DNA of 64,000 nucleotides from Hyphomicrobiales bacterium. GTDB lineage: Bacteria; Pseudomonadota; Alphaproteobacteria; Rhizobiales; Rhizobiaceae. Under the pieces are notes generated by a model. The model saw nothing but the letters and a program-made list of their open reading frames with translations, did not search any database and was not told the DNA's origin. A program made the translations under genes and the position numbers. The DNA lies in the NCBI GenBank assembly GCA_900489925.1, contig UEHQ01000012.1:1-64000 (forward strand), read 5' to 3'. Positions 9,728 through 18,508 of this stretch are shown piece after piece. Numbering within the stretch: the stretch's first letter is position 1; each line of letters begins with the position of its first letter.

Positions 9728-10510
9728 TCAGCGGACGAATTTGCGGAAGTTCGGCTTGCGCTTTTCCTTGAAAGCCTTGCTGCCCTCCTTGGCTTCGTCC
9801 GTGTCGTAATAGAGGCTGAGCGCATACATGCCCATGCCGGCAATCCCCCGGATGTTCTCGCTGTCCATGTTGAACGAGCGCTTGGCGATGGCGATGGCCG
9901 TCGGGCTCTTCTCCAGGATCTCGGCGCACCACTTGTCGACCTCGGCGTCCAGCTGATCGTCAGCGACCACGGTGTTGACGAGACCCATGTCGAGCGCCTC
10001 CTTCGCGCTGTAACGACGGCAGAGGTACCAGATCTCGCGGGCCTTCTTTTCCCCGACGATGCGCGCGAGGAAGGCGGTGCCGAAGCCGGGATCAACCGAG
10101 CCGACCTTGGGGCCGACCTGCCCGAAGACAGCACTCTCTCCCGCAATGGTGAAATCGCAGATCGTGCAGAGAACGTTACCGCCGCCGATAGCATATCCCT
10201 GCACTTTCGCGATGACCGGCTTGGGAACATCACGGATGATGGAATGCAGGTCCTCCAGCGGCAGCCCGATCGTTCCACGGCCGTCGTACTGACCGTCGTG
10301 AGCGGTCTGGTCGCCGCCGGTGCAGAAGGCCTTCTCACCCGCACCGGCGAGCACGATCACACCGACCGACTTGTCCCATCCGGCGGCATTGAAGGCGTCG
10401 ATCAACTCCTCGCAGGTCTGCCCCCGAAACGCATTGTACTTTTCCGGCCGGTTGATTGTGATCCGCGCGACGCCGTCGACTGCTTCGTAGAGGATGTCTT
10501 CGTACTGCAT
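9728..10510 (-). CDS. badI: 2-ketocyclohexanecarboxyl-CoA hydrolase (BadI-like)
   Basis: Crotonase-superfamily ring-cleaving hydrolase that opens 2-ketocyclohexane-1-carboxyl-CoA to pimeloyl-CoA in cyclohexanecarboxylate degradation (known from Rhodopseudomonas palustris). The 260-aa sequence closely resembles remembered BadI: MQYEDILYEAVDGVARI, NAFRGQTCEELI, AFCTGGDQTAHDGQYDGRGT, VQGYAIGGGNVL, GSVDPGFGTAFLARIVGEKK and the C-terminal KEKRKPNFRKFVR. The crotonase oxyanion-hole segments (FCTGGD, YAIGGGN) are intact. The ATG at 10510 has a GGGAG site about 7 bases upstream; a start at 10537 would add an unrelated N-terminus. The usual partners (badH, badK, aliA) are not in the window, so the gene stands alone. 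A MenB-like naphthoate synthase is a less likely alternative. Confidence 0.88.
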   Translation of the reverse strand: MQYEDILYEAVDGVARITINRPEKYNAFRGQTCEELIDAFNAAGWDKSVGVIVLAGAGEKAFCTGGDQTAHDGQYDGRGTIGLPLEDLHSIIRDVPKPVIAKVQGYAIGGGNVLCTICDFTIAGESAVFGQVGPKVGSVDPGFGTAFLARIVGEKKAREIWYLCRRYSAKEALDMGLVNTVVADDQLDAEVDKWCAEILEKSPTAIAIAKRSFNMDSENIRGIAGMGMYALSLYYDTDEAKEGSKAFKEKRKPNFRKFVR

Positions 10511-10611
10511 CGTCTCGCTCCCTGATGATGGTCTCACCCCTGCGTATTGTGTCCCTCGCGCCAGCAGTTCGGCAATGTGTGGGCGCCGCTCATCTCGCCC
10601 ACCGGCACCTC

Positions 10612-13774
<3,163 letters not shown>

Positions 13775-13787
<13 letters not shown>

Positions 13788-14170
13788 AATCGTTCCAATC
13801 CATGTTTGACGTTGGCGACGTCCTCGTCGGTGCCCAGGAGCTCGAACCTGTAGAGGTAGGGCACCCGGCATTTGGCCGCGATGATGTCGCCGGCGAGCCC
13901 GTAGGTCTCGCCGAAGTTGCTGTTGCCGGCGGCAATGACGCCGCGGATGTTCGAGCGATTTTCCGCGTCGTTGAGAAAGCGGATCACCTGTTTCGGGACA
14001 GCGCCCTTGCCGCCCTCGCCGGCGTAGGTCGGCACGACGAGAACGAAGGGCTCATTGACAGCCAAACGCTCCGTAACGTCCCGGGAAATGCGCAACGCCG
14101 GCAGCGCGAGTTTCAGCACGAAACGATGGGTGTTTTCCGATCGGCTCGAAAAATAGACGACCCGCGCCAT
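13775..14170 (-). CDS. nrdI: NrdI flavodoxin-like activator of class Ib ribonucleotide reductase
   Basis: Flavoprotein (131 aa) that supplies the oxidant for assembling the dimanganese-tyrosyl radical centre of NrdF. It carries the NrdI-specific FMN phosphate loop [13 protein letters not shown] at the N-terminus, the central PTYAGEGG loop and the [14 protein letters not shown] segment. Length is normal for the family. It starts 12 bases after nrdH and its last codons overlap the inferred TTG start of nrdE. Presence of NrdI is strong evidence that the reductase is the Mn-capable class Ib enzyme. Confidence 0.96.
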
Positions 14171-14182
14171 CGCCGGCCTTCC

Positions 14183-14404
14183 CTATGCCAAAGCGCTGAT
14201 CATATCCGGGCGGAAACCGGCCCAATGCTTGTCGCCGGCGATCACAACGGGCACCTGGCGGTAACCGAGGCCCTGAACCAGTTCGTATGCCGTGGCGTCG
14301 GTGGAAACATCGACGACCTCATAGGGAATTCCCTGACGTTCGAGAGCTCGAGTTGTGGCTGTGCATTGAACGCAGGCAGGCTTGCTATAGACGGTGATCG
14401 TCAT
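14183..14404 (-). CDS. nrdH: NrdH glutaredoxin-like electron donor
   Basis: Small redox protein (73 aa) that passes electrons from thioredoxin reductase to NrdE. The thioredoxin-fold start ITVYSKPACVQCTATTRAL contains the redox pair CVQC, and the NrdH signature RQVPVVIAGDKHWAGFRPD is near the C-terminus. The ATG at 14404 has a GAGGAAG site immediately upstream; the in-frame extension to 14491 lies in the riboswitch leader and is not supported. It is the first gene of the nrdHIEF operon. Confidence 0.95.
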   Translation of the reverse strand: MTITVYSKPACVQCTATTRALERQGIPYEVVDVSTDATAYELVQGLGYRQVPVVIAGDKHWAGFRPDMISALA

Positions 14405-14443
14405 GACTTCCTCGTAAGTTTCAAAAAGGAATAGGGTATCGAT

Positions 14444-14463
14444 CGGACATCCGCCGATGTCCG
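14444..14463 (-). repeat. Hairpin in nrdH leader, candidate expression platform
   Basis: CGGACAT (14444-14450) and ATGTCCG (14457-14463) form a perfect 7-bp stem with a 6-base loop, 40 bases upstream of the nrdH start. It is too far from the ribosome site to mask it directly and has no adjacent U-tract. Confidence 0.4.
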
Positions 14464-14562
14464 TGCGAGAAATCTGAAAATGGGACGGCACGCCTCTACA
14501 CCGGGCGATGAGGCTCGGTTACTCGCGCTTGCGCGGACTTGCTGAACTGGACATGGACTTCA

Positions 14563-14592
14563 CCCCGAAGTTGGCAACACGAAGGTTCGGGG
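14563..14592 (-). repeat. Inverted repeat between B12 aptamer and nrdH
   Basis: CCCCGAA (14563-14569) and TTCGGGG (14586-14592) pair perfectly with a 16-base loop that itself contains GTTG/CAAC. It lies about 75 nt downstream of the B12 box in the transcript and may be part of the riboswitch switching region. Confidence 0.4.
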
Positions 14593-14667
14593 CAGCGACA
14601 CGCGTGGACATCATTCCACACCTATGCGCGACCTTCCGGACACCCCGCCCGTGGACGTTTTCGTTTG

Positions 14668-14832
14668 AGGCAGGTCTCCTGGCTCGCGGGTCACAACATC
14701 CATTCTCGCCTTCCCGAAGCTCGCGCTTCAGTGACTTTCTCGAACAGATGCTCGCCACTTACAGTTGCGGGGGCAGCTCCGGCATTGCAGCGCCCATCAT
14801 GAAGAGCCGCTCACCGTATTCCCGTCTTAGCT
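14668..14832 (-). ncRNA. Adenosylcobalamin (B12) riboswitch in the nrdHIEF leader
   Basis: Read on the minus strand the classical conserved blocks appear in order: AAGACGGGAATACGGTGAG, then AATGCCGGAGCTGCC followed by CCCGCAACTGTAAG, GGCGAG, AAGTCACTG, GGGAAGGCGAGA and finally the B12 box AGCCAGGAGACCTGCC (14668-14683). This is a complete cobalamin aptamer. It lies about 263 nt upstream of the nrdH start. The intervening leader contains two inverted repeats (14563-14592 and 14444-14463) that may belong to the expression platform, and a 31-codon reading frame beginning near 14611; neither is followed by an evident U-tract, so the off mechanism is unclear. High B12 would switch off this B12-independent reductase, a known logic for isozymes of B12-dependent enzymes. 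Confidence 0.95.
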
Positions 14833-14863
14833 TCCAATTTGTGAGAATCAGAAGAACCTCGAA

Positions 14864-14899
14864 CACTATATATAGTAGTGAAGTCGATATTTTCGTCAA
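14864..14899 (-). promoter_or_regulatory. nrdHIEF promoter with overlapping NrdR-type box
   Basis: On the minus strand a -35 element TTGACG (14894-14899) is followed, about 18 bases on, by an AT-rich -10 region within CTATATATAG. The -10 lies inside the near-palindrome CACTACTATATATAGTG (14864-14880), which resembles the NrdR box consensus ACACWATATATWGTGT. It lies about 32 bases upstream of the riboswitch aptamer, as expected for the promoter of the nrd transcript. A second box (around AACATAGTTATT, near 14899-14910) is less convincing. Confidence 0.7.
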
Positions 14900-14911
14900 T
14901 AACTATGTTTC

Positions 14912-14952
14912 AAGGCCACCAGATTCGCCGACTGACGGCGGCGGGTGGCCTT
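14912..14952 (-). terminator. Terminator-like hairpin after parDE
   Basis: AAGGCCACC (14912-14920) and GGTGGCCTT (14944-14952) form a perfect 9-bp outer stem, and CGCCG/CGGCG pair inside it. It begins 13 bases past the toxin stop and stands between parE and the nrd promoter, so it probably insulates the nrd operon from parDE transcription. Confidence 0.6.
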
Positions 14953-14964
14953 GTGTCAAAGCCG

Positions 14965-15294
14965 TCACACGGTTTCAGGATCAGCCATCCACTGAGGGAT
15001 ATCTCGCTTGGCATGCAGCACACGCCACACGTCGATGTGGTCTGAATGATCCCGATAGAACACATAATAGGGATAGCGCTTGAGCGCGATGCTGCGCAGG
15101 TCGGGCAGTTCCAGTTCGTATGCATAACGCAACGAACCCGACTGCGGGTGTCTTCCAAGCAGATCGAACGCTGCCTGCAGCGCATCGACGAAGCCGATCG
15201 CCGTATCGACGCCGGCTTCTCGCGCATAATAATCGACCGCCGCATCCACATCGGTGCGCGCGAGTTGGCGGAGATCGATTGGCTTGGGTGTCAC
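14965..15294 (-). CDS. parE: ParE/RelE-family toxin of a type II toxin-antitoxin module
   Basis: Small basic toxin (109 aa) of the ParE/RelE superfamily, with the usual N-terminal helical hairpin (LARTDVDAAVDYYAREAG, FVDALQAAFDLLGRHPQSG) and beta-sheet core ending in ALKRYPYYVFYRDHSDHIDVWRVLHAKRDIP, which is the conserved ParE C-terminal pattern. ParE homologues poison DNA gyrase, RelE homologues cleave mRNA; this sequence looks more ParE-like. It begins with GTG at 15294 that overlaps the antitoxin stop as GTGA, the normal antitoxin-first order. Confidence 0.9.
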   Translation of the reverse strand: MTPKPIDLRQLARTDVDAAVDYYAREAGVDTAIGFVDALQAAFDLLGRHPQSGSLRYAYELELPDLRSIALKRYPYYVFYRDHSDHIDVWRVLHAKRDIPQWMADPETV

Positions 15295-15530
15295 TCGCTC
15301 TGTTGACCGAGAGCCCGCTCGCGAAGGCTGGCGAAATAGTCGCCGTCGACAGGGCCGGTCGCAGCCGATGCGGCTCCATCGAGAAGCAACCTTCGAAGAT
15401 TGAGCCGGTCCTGATCACGGCGTATCAGCTCCCGGACATATTCGCTACTCGTGCCATAACCGCGCCCCGTGACCTGCTCGTCAACGAAGCTCTTGAGGTT
15501 TTGCGGAAGAGAGATGTTCATCGTGCTCAT
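15291..15530 (-). CDS. parD: ParD-type antitoxin
   Basis: Antitoxin (79 aa) with a ribbon-helix-helix DNA-binding N-terminus (MNISLPQNLKSFVDEQVTG and SEYVRELIRRDQDR), followed by a flexible acidic C-terminus that would wrap the toxin. It normally represses its own promoter together with the toxin. It overlaps the toxin by 4 bp. An alternative start is the Met at codon 4. The module is intact and most likely chromosomal or plasmid maintenance-type. Confidence 0.9.
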   Translation of the reverse strand: MSTMNISLPQNLKSFVDEQVTGRGYGTSSEYVRELIRRDQDRLNLRRLLLDGAASAATGPVDGDYFASLRERALGQQSE

Positions 15531-15666
15531 GTTGGCAGCCTACCGGTCTTGGCAAAATTTGGCAAGGACTCCGCACATTGCCAGCCTCTGACCTGCCGAG
15601 CGGTCATTCGACGTTGCCCATCCCCCACCCCGCAACAACCCTCTTGATTACCGCAACAAAATATAA

Positions 15667-15681
15667 GAACATAAAGTGAAC
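15667..15681 (+). promoter_or_regulatory. LexA (SOS) box of alphaproteobacterial type
   Basis: GAAC (15667-15670), seven bases, GAAC (15678-15681) exactly fits the GTTC-N7-GTTC direct repeat bound by LexA in alphaproteobacteria. It lies 17 bases before the ATG of the 55-codon ORF and 137 bp upstream of parD on the other strand, so either could be a target; spacing favours the small ORF. Confidence 0.7.
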
Positions 15682-15698
15682 AAACGAGAGGTCTGCAG

Positions 15699-15866
15699 AT
15701 GAATAAGACAGAGCAAGTCATCGCAAACGCTTTGGCCGTTGTCGCGAGCTGCCGCGCCGAGCGCGAGCGTGACGCTGAACGACGGAAGCGCGTATTCGGC
15801 AGGATCGATATTGGCCTCCCACTCCCCGCGTTGAAGGGAACTCAACTTACTCTCGATCTTCATTGA
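15699..15866 (+). CDS. Small 55-aa protein behind a LexA box, function unknown
   Basis: ORF of 56 codons starting ATG AAT AAG, with a GAGAGG ribosome site 7 bases upstream and a LexA-type box 17 bases upstream. The product begins MNKTEQVIANALAVVAS, has a charged middle CRAERERDAERRKRVF and ends GLPLPALKGTQLTLDLH. The first half can form an amphipathic helix; no signal peptide or membrane segment is evident. The terminal QLTLDLH looks like a short beta-clamp-binding-type peptide (QLxLDL-like), which would suit an SOS protein, but this is inference. I do not recognise the family. Confidence 0.6.
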   Translation: MNKTEQVIANALAVVASCRAERERDAERRKRVFGRIDIGLPLPALKGTQLTLDLH

Positions 15867-16030
15867 CGAGGAACACGGCGCGGAGAGACAGGCGCTGTAG
15901 ACAGTGCAACCGTGGCAGATTTGCAACCGACGATCAGGCAGTGCCATTTTAGAATGCGTAAATGCAGTTACGCTCTTCCAAATATGCTCCGGTTGGCTAT
16001 CGTCCGCTGGACTAAACCGGTGGAGCATTC

Positions 16031-17245
16031 ATGTTGCGTAGATTGCTGATTGCGAGCCTCGTTGTTCTGTCCGGTTGTGGACATCCTACTGGTGTGATGA
16101 CCCCCGTGGCGCTGACGGCGGCCACTCCGAAGACGACCCAAATCAACATGCTGGTCGCAACGACGCGAGAGCCATCCGGCGATCCCGCCACGCTCTTTAA
16201 CGGCGAGCGCAGTCCCAAGCCTTACCTGACCGAGGTGTCGGTCTCGATTCCCCCGAAGCGGGAACCGGGGACGGTACAATGGCCAAAGCGGCTTCCTCCG
16301 AATCCCGCAACGGACTTCGCTGTTACGCAAGTGACACCGGTTGCGACACTCGCCGAAGGCCGTCTGTGGCTTCGTCAGCATATTCAGGACGGGCACGCGC
16401 TCGTGTTCATCCACGGCTTCAACAACAAATATGAGGATTCGGTCTTCCGTCTGGCGCAGATCGCCAACGACAGCGGCATGAAGGCAACGCCGGTGCTGTT
16501 CACCTGGCCCTCTCGCGCGCAGCTGACCGCCTACGAATACGACAAGGAAAGCACAAACTACTCGCGAACCGCTTTGGAACAGGCGCTCCGCACGCTGGCT
16601 GAAGACCCTGCGGTCAAGGACATCACGGTGCTTGCCCACTCGATGGGGACCTGGCTTGCGATGGAATCTCTCCGGCAAATGGGCATCCGCGACGGTCACG
16701 TGAACAGCAAGATCCGCGACGTCATTCTCGCCTCGCCCGACATCGACATTCAGGTCTTTGCCAAGCAGTATGCCGAAATGGGAACGCCGAGACCTAAGTT
16801 CACGATCTTCGTCTCGCAGGACGACAAGGCGCTGGCTGTGTCGAGCTTCATCACGGGCAAGGTCTCGCGACTGGGCGCGATCGACCCGACTGTGGAGCCC
16901 TATCGTACAAAACTCGAGGAAGCCGGCATCACGGCGATTGACCTGACGAAGGTCAAGAGCGGCGACAGGCTGAACCACGGCAAATTCGCCGAAAGCCCTG
17001 AGATCGTGCAGTTGATCGGGCAGCGATTGATGACCGGCCAGACCTTGACCGATTCCAATGTTTCGCTCGGCCAGGGCATTACAGCAGTCGTCGGCGGAAC
17101 AGTAACGACCATTGGCAGCGTCGCCGCGACCGCAGTAGCAGCGCCGGCGACCATCATCGAACAGCCGGTGATACGGAAAAAGAAGCCCGAGAATGCCAGC
17201 GACACATTGCAGGGCGATCTGCAGCAGCAGCCGTTGACGCAGTAG
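16031..17245 (+). CDS. Lipoprotein alpha/beta hydrolase (DUF900-like)
   Basis: Envelope-anchored esterase/lipase-like protein (404 aa). The N-terminus MLRRLLIASLVVLSGCGHP is a lipoprotein signal with lipobox LSGC. The hydrolase core shows ALVFIHGFNNKYEDSVFR (oxyanion strand), VLFTWPSRAQLTAYEYD and the nucleophile elbow in VLAHSMGTWLAM, then a likely acid in ILASPDIDIQVF; this pattern is that of DUF900 proteins. The C-terminal ~70 residues are low-complexity (GGTVTTIGSVAATAVAAP) and end in QQQPLTQ. The natural substrate is unknown. It stands alone, 150 bp before an exported phosphatase gene on the same strand. Confidence 0.85.
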   Translation: MLRRLLIASLVVLSGCGHPTGVMTPVALTAATPKTTQINMLVATTREPSGDPATLFNGERSPKPYLTEVSVSIPPKREPGTVQWPKRLPPNPATDFAVTQVTPVATLAEGRLWLRQHIQDGHALVFIHGFNNKYEDSVFRLAQIANDSGMKATPVLFTWPSRAQLTAYEYDKESTNYSRTALEQALRTLAEDPAVKDITVLAHSMGTWLAMESLRQMGIRDGHVNSKIRDVILASPDIDIQVFAKQYAEMGTPRPKFTIFVSQDDKALAVSSFITGKVSRLGAIDPTVEPYRTKLEEAGITAIDLTKVKSGDRLNHGKFAESPEIVQLIGQRLMTGQTLTDSNVSLGQGITAVVGGTVTTIGSVAATAVAAPATIIEQPVIRKKKPENASDTLQGDLQQQPLTQ

Positions 17246-17395
17246 ACCGGCCCAACGCCAGCCGAGTGAGCTTTGCTCGGCGGCGCGAGCCGCAGAAGGA
17301 TTGGATTTACGCGAGCGGCTTTGTGTATTTACCGTAACGTACTGTTCGTTTGCAGCGACTGAGGCGAAACTGGTGTCCAAACAATGGAGGCGCCA

Positions 17396-18472
17396 ATGAC
17401 CGCGGTAGCTCAATGGTTAGCATTCGCCGGACACAGGAGCATGCCCGGATTTCCGGACCGTCGCGCAACGAGGACAATCGAGGCCGCTCTCACCTCGCTG
17501 CTCGTCGCAGTTCTGCTGTTGCTGGCAGGCATGGCCCAATGTGTGTTTGCACAGGAGGTGCTGCCATCCTGGAATGACACGTCCGCGAAGGCACGCATCG
17601 TGGACTTTGTCACGAAGACTGTGACGGAGGGCGGCGAAGGCTATGTTGCGCCGGAGGCGCGCATTGCCGTCTTCGACAATGATGGCACGCTCTGGTCGGA
17701 GCAGCCTTACTACTTCCAGCTCGGCTTCATGCTTGATCGCGTCAAGGCATTGGCGCCGTTGCACCCCGAATGGAGTGAAAAGGAGCCGTTCAAAAGCATA
17801 CTGTCGGGCAATCTGAAGGGAATTGCCAAGGGAGGCGAAAAGGGGATCGTCGAGCTGAGCATGGCGACGCATGCAGGCATGACGACCGACGAATTCAACA
17901 CGATCGTCACAGAATGGTTCGCCACCGCCAAACATCCCAAAACGGGCAAGCTGTTTAGTGAGATGACGTTCCTGCCGATGCGGGAGCTGCTCGACTACCT
18001 TCGCGCGAACGGCTTCAAGACCTACATCGTCTCCGGCGGCGGTGTCGAGTTCATGCGCCCCATCACAGAGAAGGCGTATGGCATCCCGCCCGAACAGGTG
18101 ATCGGCTCGACCATCACCACGGAATATGCACTTGTCGATGACGTTCCTGTATTGAACCGCTTACCGAAGATAGATTTCATCGACGATGGTCCGGGCAAAC
18201 CTGTCGGCATCAACAAGTTCATCGGACGCCGACCGATCTTCGCCGCCGGAAACTCGGACGGTGACTATGAAATGCTGCGCTGGGTGACCGGTGGTGCGCA
18301 GCACGGTTTCGGCCTGATCGTTCACCACACGGACGGCCAACGGGAATACGCCTACGATCGGAACTCGGAGTTCGGCAAGCTCGACAAGGCCCTGGACGAA
18401 GCCGAACGCAGGAACTGGCTTGTCGTCGATATGAAGAACGACTGGAACAAGATCTACAAGTTCGACCAATAG
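17396..18472 (+). CDS. Exported HAD-superfamily phosphatase
   Basis: Haloacid-dehalogenase-type phosphohydrolase (358 aa), probably periplasmic or membrane-anchored through the hydrophobic segment LLVAVLLLLAGMAQCVFAQ (residues ~35-55), which ends in a plausible signal peptidase site. HAD motif I is AVFDNDGTLW, motif II TYIVSGGG, the Lys region GPGKPVGINKFIG and motif IV AAGNSDGDYEM. The arrangement resembles exported phosphoserine-phosphatase-like proteins of rhizobia; the substrate is not known. The ATG at 17396 is preferred over 17384 because GGAGG lies 5 bases before it. Confidence 0.85.
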   Translation: MTAVAQWLAFAGHRSMPGFPDRRATRTIEAALTSLLVAVLLLLAGMAQCVFAQEVLPSWNDTSAKARIVDFVTKTVTEGGEGYVAPEARIAVFDNDGTLWSEQPYYFQLGFMLDRVKALAPLHPEWSEKEPFKSILSGNLKGIAKGGEKGIVELSMATHAGMTTDEFNTIVTEWFATAKHPKTGKLFSEMTFLPMRELLDYLRANGFKTYIVSGGGVEFMRPITEKAYGIPPEQVIGSTITTEYALVDDVPVLNRLPKIDFIDDGPGKPVGINKFIGRRPIFAAGNSDGDYEMLRWVTGGAQHGFGLIVHHTDGQREYAYDRNSEFGKLDKALDEAERRNWLVVDMKNDWNKIYKFDQ

Positions 18473-18508
18473 CAGCTGGAACAGCGACGGAAGATCATCG
18501 CCAAGGTC

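Noticed and set aside
14563..14592. Rho-independent terminator for the B12 riboswitch
   Set aside because: The hairpin is real but no U-tract follows it in the transcript, so it cannot be called an intrinsic terminator.
14519..14758. 79-codon minus-strand ORF in the nrd leader
   Set aside because: It runs through the conserved riboswitch core, whose sequence is explained by RNA structure; only its last 31 codons are kept as a speculative leader ORF.
17403..17480. tRNA-like text GTAGCTCAATGGTTAG
   Set aside because: It resembles a D-arm, but there is no T-arm, no acceptor stem and no anticodon stem that pair around it, and the bases are the start of the HAD phosphatase gene.
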